Positions 34,007 through 44,727 of a stretch of 64,000 nucleotides of DNA are shown one piece after another (position 1 is the stretch's first letter; every line of letters begins with the position of its first letter). This DNA comes from Gigaspora rosea (lineage: Eukaryota > Glomeromycota > Glomeromycetes > Diversisporales > Gigasporaceae), in NCBI GenBank assembly GCA_003550325.1, contig QKWP01000141.1:188386-252385 (forward strand), read 5' to 3'. Both the position numbers and the translations under genes were made by a program. The notes below the pieces were generated by a model. It ran no database searches. It was not told where the DNA came from and saw nothing but the letters and a program-made list of their open reading frames with translations.

Positions 34007-34745
34007 TAACTGATAAATAACTTGGATGTAACTTTGTTACTATAACCATTGAATGAGGTTTTACAAAATCATACACAAGGCAAATGCAGGATTTTTTTAC
34101 GCAGGCTGCGCAACTGCAAACACTTATATTATGAAAATTACATTGCGCAGCCTGCACATTGGCACATCTCTAGTCTAGCTATTTAAAGACCTGCATTTTA
34201 TTAATAAAGGATTCTGTAGCGGGTTTACTATTTTGGGATCTTATAACATTTTTACTGTAACTCGTTAATGAAAGCAAGCCTTTATATAGTAAAAAAAATA
34301 CGCAAATAAGGAATAATATAAATGGAATAGTCATCTTTCAGATTAGATATGAGGTCTGATAATCATGTGTAGGTAATACTTTAAAATGCAGCCAAGAAAA
34401 CCATATATCACGGTTTGCAAATTAATGTACTTTTTGTAGATCGCTGCATGCCTATACACACTTGAAAAATCACCAGATTGTTGTCCGGTTGCGCGATTTT
34501 GCATCGATTTTTTAGTGAGCATAGATATGGATGAAGAAAATAACATATTTCTGTATTTGTATTGAATATTTGGTCAAAAAACGCATTTTACAATATTTTA
34601 CAATCTTTTAATCACGCAATCGGCGATGTACAAATTTGAATCATTTTGCCAAACCGCGATAATCAAAACATGGTTAGGGTCATAATATGATGATCATTAT
34701 TGTTCTGATTTTCTGAAAGTTAATTTCATGTATGAATTTATATGA
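34007..34745. other. Intergenic with a partial hAT-like end
   Basis: 34101-34175 contains GCAGGCTGCGCAACTG paired with ATTGCGCAGCCTGC and ends GGCACATCTCTAG, resembling a hAT-type terminus; the left boundary is unclear. The 67-codon minus frame at 34343-34546 is not supported. Confidence 0.4.
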
Positions 34746-35054
34746 ATTCAACTAATATACACTCCCTGACGCTGTTATACTGTGCCTGAAGATACTGCCC
34801 ACCTGCTGACCTGTATATCTAATCACCAGAACTTCCTACGAGAAATATTACGAATACTTATAAAAACGTCTGAAGACCTACAGATCCATCTAGTACAACC
34901 GGAAACTTTTGTACAAGTCTTTAAAGAGTTAAATATCACAAAAAAAGTCCCACTCGAAATCATAATAAATCACACATTGGCTCCGTTCCCAACAGAAAAG
35001 CAAAAAATAAAATTCTCTCCTTTAATACACCATCTAATAATAAAAAACATTTGA
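34746..35054 (+). pseudogene. LINE-like ORF C-terminal fragment
   Basis: Open from about 34770: RCYTVPEDTAHLLTCISNHQ..REILRILIKTSEDLQIHL, ending at the TGA at 35054. The Cys..EDTxHLLxC arrangement resembles the zinc-knuckle region near the end of LINE reverse-transcriptase ORFs known in arbuscular mycorrhizal fungi (recollection). It has no ATG near its start, and no A-tail or TSD was identified, so it is a truncated relic. Confidence 0.45.
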
Positions 35055-36100
35055 GATCTGGATTCCATCCAGGATGACGCAACATTCTCCGGTCCTCACC
35101 ATACCACCAGCTATACCTCCCCCTAAATTATCACCCACACAACCACCACACCTAGTGATCCAAATTTTTTTAGCGTACAGTACGTACAGTAGTATAGTAC
35201 TTATAGTAAAATTGCTCTAGTGGTTATATTTTAAATTTTTTTTTTAATATTAGTCTATATTACAATTAATATAATATTTAATTCTATTTTAATAGATAAA
35301 TATTTAGGTCGTTCGAAGTTAATTATCTGGTTAACATCACTTTCCAGGACTCCCAGAAGAGAGGCAAATGAAACGAACATATAAAATGAACAAACTGTAG
35401 TAAATCTATTATAAACGAATTGATTTCAAGTTAAATTTAGTTCAGAGATTTTAGTCGAGTTGCTAATTAGGTCAGATAAATTTGATTCAATAGCAAAAAA
35501 AAAAAAAATTAATAAATAAAAAATTATATAATGCATTTATCCAAGAAAAAGACTTCGTACGTATAGGCAAAATTCTCGTGATCTAGTGATCAGATCTGCA
35601 TCATTTTAAAGTATGCAGCTAGTGATGTGTAATCATTAAAATAATACCCAAATTTTTTTAGCGTACAGTACGTATAGTGCTTATATAAAAAATTAAGATC
35701 ATATAATAAAATTAAATTAGTATCTATATTTTAATTTTTTTTAATGTTAGTTTATATTATAATTAATGTAATGTTTAAACCTATTTTAATAAGCAAATAT
35801 TTAATATAGCAAATTAGTAATATACTATGTACATATCTGCTTAATTTTATTAAGGCGCTACTTTATACATCTAAAGTAGCTACTTTAGATAGATCGCTAC
35901 TTTAGATGCAATATGTACAAATTTAATTTATCTAACAAGAAAGCTTCATCGGGTGTTGATCAATTAACGAATTGATTGGTCAATTGGCACATAAATATCT
36001 CTATCGACCCCTCTTAATAAATGATCAGCAAAAATTTAGCGTACAGTACGTACAGTACGTACAGTACTGTACGTATAGTACTGTACGTGGCACATCACTA
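35055..36100. repeat. Repeated AGCGTACAGTACGTA blocks and a GTAC microsatellite
   Basis: Direct repeats of ~160 bp begin at about 35157 and 35647 (CAAATTTTTTTAGCGTACAG .. then related AT-rich DNA). A third AGCGTACAGTACGTACAG block at 36037-36088 runs into alternating GTACAGTACGTAC. The second block may be a MITE: TAGTGATGTGTAA at 35622 faces CACATCACTA at 36088-36098, but no TSD was found. A CTACTTTAGAT repeat lies at 35868-35918. Confidence 0.55.
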
Positions 36101-36660
36101 ACCACACCCCACTTTCATAGAAAATAGCATTCCAAAATTTATCCACTCCTGCCAATAATCACTACAATCCCTTCTCACAATCTAGAGGTCTATTTGACCA
36201 TTCTAGTTAAGAATAGGTTGTGAGTAAATTAGCTTGTACTTTTATCTCCTTTTAGTTTAGTGAATTCTTACATGTATCCAATATATGTATAATTTACAAT
36301 AATCTAATAATAATGATATAGAGAAATTACCTCTCTTAAAAAAAAAAAAAAAAATACACTCCCTGACAAAATCTCCGGAATTGATCCACTTGTGAACGGA
36401 GTTACAAGATAGTACATTATTGCGAGTCACCGGGCTTTCCATGTGATATGGATCACGGCACTTGTTCATGGTATTTGAATAACCTGATTATCTATTGTCT
36501 TCCTTGTTGTTTGAATTTTCTGCTCGACATTATGTCCAACTATTCCCCACTACTCTCAAAAAAAAAAAAATGAAGAGAAGAGTAATGATGCTCAAAAAAA
36601 TTCTGCTCACGTGACTTCCTGTGGCTTGTTCGACGACCCTATCTATATTTTTTATTAAAG
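36101..36660. other. Possible LINE/retroposon scraps with poly(A) runs
   Basis: A-runs occur at 36338-36354 and 36560-36572. The block 36355-36555 is mixed in composition; its minus-strand frame reads VTRNNVLSCNSVHKWINSGD. The flanking runs suggest retroposed sequence, but no TSD could be set. Confidence 0.3.
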
Positions 36661-36667
36661 TACATAT

Positions 36668-36880
36668 TCAAAAAACATAAATTTACAGGTTTTCTCTTCT
36701 CATCACACAATATAATATATATTAACCAATTTTAGTAGCCGCATTTGGATCAATATTATTCGTTTTATTGGATTAGTCTTAATAGAAAATGTAAATGTGA
36801 TTAGTACGAAACGCTCAATTATCGTTATGTAAAAATTTGCATTACCAAATATACAATACTTTTAATGCTTTCTAAAAAAA
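36668..36880 (+). repeat. Dispersed ~210-bp duplication, copy 1
   Basis: Matches 61745-61940 in the same orientation: TTTACAGGTTTTCTCTTCTC, AATATTAACC..GCCGC.TTTGGATCAATATTAT, GTGATTAGTACGAA, then CAATACTTTTAATGCTTTC. Confidence 0.75.
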
Positions 36881-36892
36881 CATTTCGTCAAA

Positions 36893-37160
36893 ATTTCTGT
36901 GAAACATCAATGGAATATCAGACTTTTATAAAGCTGATAGCTATCCGATATTTGGCGCGTATTGCGACCTATCAGATAGATATCGCTTCTGATAAGCATA
37001 TTAGATATCTGATACTTATATTAACAAAATATCAAATATCCGATATTTTACAATGGAAGTATCGTATGTTTAATAGGCTTATCAAAAGCAATACGCGCAA
37101 AATATCGAGTAGCTATCAGCCTTATAAACGTCCGATATTCCATTAATATTTCACAGAAAT
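36893..37160. mobile_element. Inverted-repeat element with ~75-bp arms
   Basis: The arms begin ATTTCTGTGAAACATCAATG and continue through GCTGATAGCTA to GCGCGTATTGC; the right arm is the complement with a few changes. The 93-codon frame 36865-37146 reads through both arms and is not a gene. No clear TSD. Confidence 0.75.
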
Positions 37161-37838
37161 CTTATCGAAGTTTTAAATTTCGGCTTGTGTGTCACTGCAT
37201 GAAAGCTGATAAGTTTGTATATAAATACTGATAAGCAATTTTAAGATTATCGATAGATAATCATTTCGATTGAAATTTCAGTTCAACAATGCATTTCGTT
37301 TTTTTTTATTATTTATTTATTTTTATTTATTTTATTTTTTATTTATTTATTTATTAATGAATAATCCCCAGTTAGTTATAAAAATTAATTTCTCCAACTA
37401 TAAACAAGTTTTAGGCGGAATAATTATAAACTTAGTGTCACTGACATTTCTGTATGATTTAAAATAATGGCGGGATGCACTACTGACACAGCAAAAAGTT
37501 AAGGGAATTTTTCGAAATGATACACGCAAATATCGATTATTATCTGGTTACTAATTGATTAGCAACATCATTGATAACAATCAATATATAGTAGAAAATT
37601 AATTATCGATTTCTGTCGACAGGGCCCACTCAGAACCGGTATGCATGGTGGACGGGTTTAGTATCGGTTTTGAGAGGTAATCGGATTTGACAATATCATG
37701 TGAAATGCGGGCGAGCATCGACCAATAAAATTGCAAGATTGAACAATTTCCGGGGCCTAATCGAACGGAAAACGGAATTACTTGTGACCTCGAAGACCTG
37801 TGAACCGTTTAATCACGTTACATCGTGGACGGAAAAAT
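37161..37838. other. Intergenic, (TTTA)n tract and TATCGAT-rich DNA
   Basis: A TTTATTTA tract lies at 37301-37357. Around 37600-37670, GTCGACAGGGCCCACTCAGA and TATCGGTTTTGA match inverted sequence at 38560-38640, so 37600-38700 may be one larger inverted-repeat element that contains the hAT-type insertion 37847-38383. Confidence 0.4.
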
Positions 37839-37846
37839 CCTGAGAT

Positions 37847-38383
37847 TAGGGTGTCAAGGATTATGCGATGCGATGAGGTAAATTATGCGTGCGATCTGAG
37901 GTTGATTATGCGATGGATGCGACATAAATTTCAAATTATGCGATCGATTATGCGATTTTTTATTATTGTACACTATATGTAACTGTTTCTATTCTTCGAA
38001 TTTTTCGGACACTTACTGAAAATTTTACCTCGACCATGCTCGTAATTTAGGTTCATTCATTTTCTACATCGGAACTTTTCGGAACATATATTACTCTGTC
38101 CCTAAATTACGAATAAGTTCCGAATGAATTTAAACCAACCAATCATATTGCAGCCACGTGATCTTGGTGCTTTTTAGGTCGAATTATGCAAAGCATATGC
38201 GATGCGAAAATTTGGTAAATTATGCTTTCGCATAATCCTGGACACCCTAATTTAAACCAACCAATCATATTTCAGCCACGTGATTTTAGTGCTTTTTTTG
38301 GTCGAATTATGCGAAGCATATGCGATGCGAAAATTTGGTAAATTATGCGCATATTATGCTTTCGCATAATCCTGGACACCCTA
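37847..38383. mobile_element. hAT-type element, family B (TAGGGTGTC ends), duplicated right end
   Basis: Ends TAGGGTGTCAAGGATTATGC and GCATAATCCTGGACACCCTA. The flanks CCTGAGAT (37839-37846) and CCTAAGAT (38384-38391) are an 8-bp TSD with one mismatch. The right ~125 bp is tandemly repeated (38127-38248, 38249-38383), giving two terminal ends. ATTATGCGATGCG motifs recur in both subterminal regions. It is the same family as 41459-42483. Confidence 0.85.
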
Positions 38384-38391
38384 CCTAAGAT

Positions 38392-39727
38392 CAATATTCT
38401 GATCACGTGATCGTCGTGAACGAACCCATCTGTATCAATTTTATGCGATTTGATTGGATACATGTCAGGTGACTCTATCCAAAAATCGGAAATTTATACA
38501 TAAAGGCTATCGGATATCGGAAATGGCAGGTTATCGGTTATTACTTATGGAACGGGTATGGTGGATTGATTTTAACCGATTTTGGCAGGTTATCGGTTTT
38601 GACAGGATCGGTTCTGAGAGGGCCGACTGTATATCAATTTCTACGACAAGGGTGTCACCAATCGATTTCTATCTGTACCGATTTCTCTATAATATTAGAA
38701 TTAGATAACGATAAATACTTTATTGATGATAATCATTTATTGTCCGGAACGTAGCGAAGAACTTATAATGGATTCCCTGCATATTTTTGCGTATTCGTGT
38801 AACATGTATATAGATATATAGCGCTCCGTACATTAAAACAGATCCTGTTCACCTAGTTAGTTACTAAACGATTAGTTAGCATTATCGATTATTAACGATA
38901 TGGATACTTAACAATTATCGATTTATTAAACAATTAGCTAGCATTATTGATTACTATTAGATATGAATACTTAACGATTATAAATACTGTCATTGGATAC
39001 CGATAAATAATTTATCGATAATAATCGACTATCATTATTTATCAGTTTAAAAAGTTTTCTGATGTTGACATGATTTACAGTTCGGTCAGATCAGGTGTAG
39101 AAAATCTGTTTATTGTTGTGTCTGTTGGTAGATTGTCCGAATATTCGATCACAACATGAGTGCTTAGACAATTATCTATTGAATACTCTAGTGGCTGTGA
39201 TATAGACGTAAAGTTGAGAATGTTCGCGGATAATAATTCCACGAGATAATGTAGGGAGAAAGTGAATAGAGTATTTGGCCAAGGCCGAAGAGTTTGGACT
39301 GTGAAAGTAATAGAAACCCCTTCCGACCCGTGAGGTTATAAAAGAGTTTAATTTATCTTTGTAAAATATAACCGTGTTATTAATAATTTTAACGATTTAG
39401 TTCTCTAAATCGCCATTGTCACGTCTTCTCTTTTTGCTATCTAAATATTTTGATAGCTGGATTTATATGAAAACAAACTTTCTACCTGTTTATGGCGCAA
39501 GAAATGAAAGTAATGTTCTTTTTTTTATTCTTGAAATCTTTATTCTATATTGTTTGCCTGTAAAACTTATCATTACAGCACTGATAATTACTTACAGAAC
39601 CAAACAGTGACTTTTAGTACTACTTTTCGCTTTTTGCATAAATCAATTCATATATAACATTTGATTAATTTGTGACACGTAACTTTCATAAACTATTACT
39701 CATTTATCTTATAAACTTCATTTATGC
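38392..39727. other. Intergenic DNA, no supported gene
   Basis: Rich in ATCGAT, TTATCGGT and TTAACGAT words (38500-39030). Overlapping frames at 38454-38754 fall in the inverted match to 37600-37670 and are not convincing. The 64-codon frame 39416-39610 has no homology cue. Confidence 0.3.
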
Positions 39728-39735
39728 GTAAAACT

Positions 39736-39974
39736 AGTGTTCCCAATTCGAATTAAAAATTCGGCTTGATCCGGGATTGAACCAAAACAAGTCAGGATTC
39801 GAAGTTCGGTTTGAATACGAGGCTAATCCGAAGTTTTTAGGGTCGCATGATTTTATACACGTAAAAAAGTTATTAACCCAATTAAGGTAAAATCCGAATG
39901 ATTTAGCCCAAACCGACTTACGGTTGGGATAGGTTCAGAATCCAAACCCGATCCGACTTGAATTTCGGAACACT
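39736..39974. mobile_element. hAT-type MITE (AGTGTTCC ends), 8-bp TSD with one mismatch
   Basis: Ends AGTGTTCCCAATTCGAATT and AATTTCGGAACACT, flanked by GTAAAACT (39728-39735) and GTAAAATT (39975-39982). The interior is enriched in AATCCGAA/TTCGGATT words. Confidence 0.7.
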
Positions 39975-40020
39975 GTAAAATTATTCATAAAGTTGAATAA
40001 AGAGAACCATCAAGTAATTT

Positions 40021-40102
40021 CGGATTAAATATAGTATAGGTGACACCTTAATAAATCATCAATGGATTTAGAATAGGTGTCACTTATACTATATTTAATC
40101 CG
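40021..40102. repeat. 82-bp hairpin
   Basis: The arms CGGATTAAATATAGTATAGG TGACACCT and their complement enclose a ~27-nt loop; one mismatch at most. It is transcript-hairpin or MITE-core like, with no TSD found. Confidence 0.8.
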
Positions 40103-40378
40103 TAAGGAGGATGCGTTTTGTAGAAGATGATCTTATAGGTTATATATATATAAATGGAAACCCCATTAAATACACTCCTGTCTAAATGCACGTATTGATT
40201 CTGGGTAGTTTCAAGAACAAGGAGCCCAGTGATATCTTAGTGTTTATCACATAACATGAATAAACACTTGGCTTAAGTTAGGGTTAGTGCTAGGGTTAAT
40301 GTTAGAGTTAGGTGATAATATAGTTTCGGCCCGATTTATTAATACTAGCAAACAAATGACGACATTGCATAACTTCAA

Positions 40379-40580
40379 ATAGGTTAGTCATGGCAAATAA
40401 ACATAGCCTGATAAATTATGTTACATGAAAATTAAATCAATACTAATATAATTAACTCTTAATAAATGTAAATTCTGAAATTAAGAGTTAATGATATTAA
40501 TATTGATTTAATTTTTATGTAACATGATTTATTGGGCTGCGGCCGGATTTGGACTTTTTTTTTTGCCATGACTAACCTAT
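40379..40580. mobile_element. Inverted-repeat MITE (ATAGGTTAGTCATGGCAAA ends)
   Basis: The ends ATAGGTTAGTCATGGCAAA and its exact complement bound inner arms ATGTTACAT..AATTAAATCAATA, also inverted. A/T flanks do not give a clear TSD. Confidence 0.7.
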
Positions 40581-41385
40581 TTATAATTTCATGCCGTATT
40601 CTTGAAGTGTCCCTGATGTTGTCCTAAATGTACTATAAAATCACTCTATACTTTGAACACGTAGTTTGAAAGGAAATGCATTCATAGTTAAAAAAATCCT
40701 ATCTAACAAAGAGAGGATTCTATACATGATTATTATATAGCTACGCCAAACACGGATTTACCAATAGACCCTAGCGTCACCAGTCTAAAAAAAATTCATT
40801 ACCCGCATTAGGGTTAGGTTTGTTTTTGATTTTATGTTACGAACTGCAAGTGATACAGATCATGTGACAAGCAGGGAGGACTTTTTCGGGTTCATAAAAC
40901 AGTTTTTATCCACGTGATACACTTTCAATGAAAACAGATTAACTTCGAAGCAAACTAACTCGCATTGTAAATGAATAAAACTATTCACCAGGTTAAAATA
41001 TAGCTTATAAACACAAAGAGCTTTATTAAAAAAGTTTCTTATAACAAGGTACACGCCCTTTATTCGTATATATAAAATGAATCAAACATCTTATAGAGAA
41101 TACATATAACTTTCGAAAACAGTCTACATAAGTTTATAAATGAAATAAACAAGCTAAATATTTGGATAAAAAAAGAAAAAAGACGAAAAAAAACAAAAAA
41201 AAACGACGTTAAAAGTTTATAAATTAAGCAACCTTCTGCTATACGGTAGACAATACTTCAACTCTTAGTATATCTACCTTTTTTGCGTGATTCGGCGTGA
41301 TTCACCGTGATTCAACAAAGAGACGCTTGCTAGGAAGTTCTTCTGTTAATAAAGTGTTGTATCGATTGTTATTTTTTTTAGGTTT
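40581..41385. other. Intergenic DNA
   Basis: No supported gene. CGTGATTC repeats three times at 41287-41312. TTAGGG-like words occur upstream at 40270-40310. Confidence 0.3.
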
Positions 41386-41458
41386 GCTTAGACTAATGAT
41401 GCCTGAAGCAACTCATGTGACCTAACGCAACTGCTCACGTGACCTTAAAAACATAATG

Positions 41459-42483
41459 TAGGGTGTCCAGAATTATGTGATGCGATTGGGTAAATTATGC
41501 GATTTTACTAAGGTAAATTATGCGATGGATGCGAATTATGCATTAATTATATTTTGTTAATTATGCCAACTTTTCGGAATATTTCGAACTTTTTTGCCCT
41601 ATAAGAAAAGTGGTTCGGGGTATGGTACGGGAAATCAGTGTATATGCACGGGATGGTACGGACCGTGTGGCACGTATAGGCACGTTTTACGGAATGGCAC
41701 GATTAAAAATGACACGGATACTACTGCAATGGGGTGGCTCGTTATATTACGTCACACGGAATGGCACGCATTCGGTGGCACGCATATGCACGTTGTACGT
41801 GATGGCACGTCGAATTACACGGAATGGCACGTGTTAAAAATGACACGTGCTGGCTCGTTTCACGGAGCACTATAAGAGCGAAGGATCACAAACGATTTTT
41901 TTTTAAAAAAAGCTGCAATATCTCAAAAACTCGCAAGTAAGCCAGCTCTGGTATCTTAAGGAAAAAGATTCCTTGCAAGATTTTACACATTTGCAGTTGC
42001 TTTAGCTTCCAGATATGTACATACTTCAACTATTACCCGGTCCTCTTCTAACAAAATGTCTATTGGAAAGTGGACCATAAATTTATATTTACTTACCCGT
42101 TCCATTCACGTGCCATCGCACGTGACAATTGGCTTAGTAAACTGCTACAAAAGGCACGGACGATTTACGTGATTTCACGTTAAATTGGCACGTGTATACG
42201 GATCAACACGGTCCACCGATTCCCGTGCCAACTCGAACTATGCACGTGCAAACCCGACCCATAGCACGTGCCACTCGACCACGTGCCTATACACTGATTT
42301 TCCGTGCGATCCCGGACCACTTTTTCTTATAGGGTTGCGGAAGTTTTCGGAATTCACACTTCATCAAAACACATCCTTCCCCAATCAAATCTCACTCACG
42401 TGCTTTATGCCTTTTTTTCTTAATTATGCGAAGCATATGCGATGCGAAAAAATGGTCAGCATTGCATAATCCTGGACACCCTA
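41459..42483. mobile_element. hAT-type element, family B (TAGGGTGTCCAG ends), 8-bp TSD ACATAATG
   Basis: The perfect ends TAGGGTGTCCAG and CTGGACACCCTA are flanked by ACATAATG at 41451-41458 and 42484-42491. Subterminal ATTATGCGATGCG repeats are shared with 37847-38383. It sits inside the element 41394-42596 and is itself interrupted by 41597-42334. Confidence 0.9.
41597..42334. mobile_element. Innermost element (CCCTATAAGAAAAGTGGT ends), 3-bp TSD TTG
   Basis: Left end CCCTATAAGAAAAGTGGTTC; right end is the complement of CCCTATAAGAAAAAGTGGTC; TTG lies on both sides. The interior is unusually GC-rich for the window, with many GGCACG/CGTGCC words arranged as inverted repeats. The 93- and 75-codon frames at 41594-41875 are translations of these repeats, not genes. 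The superfamily is uncertain. Confidence 0.78.
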
Positions 42484-42604
42484 ACATAATGGTTTTTTGC
42501 GTCATGCGACATGCGTCATGAGTCATGCGTCAGTGGCGCAACTTATGGTTTCGTCAGGTTGCGTCAAGGTTTCGTCATTCTTCATCAGCATCTATAGCTT
42601 AGAC

Positions 42605-44119
42605 CCGAAAATTCTGGTTTTACAGTACTACGATGTATAAATACTTGTGTAACGTAGATCCCGGAAATCATCGGAAACGATAGCCGACATGCATACACGT
42701 GACTTAATGCACAGCCAAATGGCTAGCATTAAACTAATCGACACAGCATGACAGGCATTAGAGTTAGAGTTAGCATTAGGGTATGGCAAAATTATTCACG
42801 CAGTATCGGTATATCTTCCCTTTATTTGTTGTTATTTTTAAGTGAAGTTAGACCGATGTTAAGGTTAGGATTATGGTTGGGTAAGAAATGTTATATAGTA
42901 AAAAATTAACAAGGAACTTTTTTGCTTAGAGTGTAAAAGGTGATTTCCTAGGCAAAATTTTAGGTTACACTTGATCTTGCGATCTACATAGAAAATTTCT
43001 GTATACACCGCCAAGCACAAATTAGTACAGCGGAAAAAAATTTTGATAAGAAAACATTGCGAGCGAAAACTTTTCAGATCTGAAACATATTCACAAAGAA
43101 ATAACTAGATAAGGTTTTGGCAGTCATCACGTGATTATATGTTATTGTAGAACAAATTGTTTCAAGTTCAAGTACAAAAACTACATAAAGTTATATAAAG
43201 GGCAGTTTGCATCTAATCAGACTGCTTATAGCCTAACCTAGAAGTTATTTATCTTGGCGTTTACATAGTATACAGTAGATACCTTAGTTTTTATAAATAG
43301 TTCATGCAAGAATGCTAACTCATAAAGATATTAAATATTAAAGAAGCGACTTATTGACCAAATATTTAGCTTTATAAGGCTTATTTTAGTTTAGAGATAG
43401 ATATCTTCTTTGTGTTTAATATCTCTCTTTTTCTTAATAAAATTATCTCTGCGCTAATGCTGAAGATTGTGATACTAAACATTGGATTTTGCCTAGAATT
43501 TACAAAATTTTTGCTGGTATTTTTGGCTTAACCATAATAAGTTAAATTTAAGGCACCCCATTTGTAAGTAAAATTTCTTCGTTTTGAGTGTTTCTAGCAG
43601 AAAATCTTTTCTAATCGTTTTCAATCGCTTTCCCCAGAAAGTTTCATATGAACAAAGGTAGGACATTTGATAATTGGCAGAGTTTGTTGGGTTTCTACTA
43701 CGTTAAAATTATTAAGCCAAACAATAGATTTATAAATTGTTGAACCATGAATGTTATCCTAAGATAAAACTTTATGCATTATTAAACAGGCTAAGCAATA
43801 TATACATTTTAACACGATTTATTTTATCCGAACTAAGACATATATATATGTATTATATATCAAGCAAAAAAGATAACTATCTAGCATAATAAATACGATG
43901 ATGCGTTTTAATTACAGTAGTATATTATGGTGTAGTATGTCAGATGTAACATGTTTTTAGTAAAATCTAATGGTTAGAAAATAGAATAAAATTTCTTTAG
44001 TATTTAAAATTCTTTCCTTGCCTTTATTATAAAAATTCATTTCGCGTATCATAAGAAATTTTAATTGATTTGGATCTACATCAATTACTTACATGAATAA
44101 AATGTCGGGAAGGCTATTA
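42605..44119. other. Intergenic DNA
   Basis: TTAGAGTTAG/TTAGGATTATGG telomere-like words at 42750-42880 and a CACGTGAT near 43128. No gene is supported. Confidence 0.3.
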
Positions 44120-44128
44120 ACCTACCTT

Positions 44129-44251
44129 TATAGATGCCTGACGCAACTATTTTGCCGTTGACGAAATGAAGCAACTCATATGTTTCGTCATTGACGAAAT
44201 GACGAAACTATATGGTTGCGTCAGGTCACGTAAGTTGCATCAGGCATCATT
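44129..44251. mobile_element. Mutator-like MITE (GATGCCTGACGCAAC ends), 9-bp TSD ACCTACCTT
   Basis: Ends TATAGATGCCTGACGCAACT and AGTTGCATCAGGCATCATT, flanked by ACCTACCTT at 44120-44128 and 44252-44260. The 123-bp body consists largely of inverted GACGAAAT/ATTTCGTC words. Confidence 0.85.
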
Positions 44252-44520
44252 ACCTACCTTGGGTGCATTAATAAAAAATTCGGGAAACAATTATGGTTAT
44301 ATAAAATAATTTCTAGCTATAACTCAACTATAATTTAAAGTACCCTTATCCTAAAGTTAATTAATAAGAGTCTGCTCCGCTTTATACACCCCAAATAAGG
44401 AATTGGAAAATGGGTAGTTAAAACGGTCCTGTTTTTGGATTAAAATTGTAAATTAAAAATTGTAAATTAAAACTGGAAATTAAAAATTAACGCAACCAAC
44501 AATAGTAATATATGGTTATA

Positions 44521-44727
44521 TGTCCGGAGCCAATATTTAATATATACACTATATGTTATATATATTTTAATATTAATATAAAATATAAGTTGATTTACGT
44601 ATTTGTTATTGTTTTTATCGATCTGTTGAATGTGATTGGTCGTATGTCACATGATGTAGCCGGACAAACTGACAAACATTTTTTCACTTTGCACAAACAT
44701 ATAGCGTCCTCCGCTTCGCTCCGGACA
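44521..44727. mobile_element. Inverted-repeat MITE (TGTCCGGAGC ends)
   Basis: The ends TGTCCGGAGC and GCTCCGGACA are exact complements, with ATA flanks on both sides (3-bp TSD possible). The 75-codon frame 44512-44739 spans the whole element and is not a gene. Confidence 0.65.

Larger units (their letters stand above)
41394..42596. mobile_element. Mutator-like non-autonomous element (GATGCCTGA family), split
   Basis: Ends TAATGATGCCTGAAGCAAC and CATCAGCATCTATA, flanked by GCTTAGAC at 41386-41393 and 42597-42604. Subterminal CGTCATG/GCGTCA words match the elements at 44129-44251 and 46933-48524. Its own sequence is only 41394-41450 and about 42492-42596; the rest is the insertion 41459-42483. 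Confidence 0.75.

Noticed and set aside
38454..38754. Two overlapping 62-84-codon frames
   Set aside because: They lie in sequence that is the inverted partner of 37600-37670 and in TATCGGT-rich repeats; no family recognised.
41594..41875. Two overlapping frames with Gly/Thr/His-rich repeats
   Set aside because: They arise from inverted GGCACG words inside the mobile element 41597-42334.
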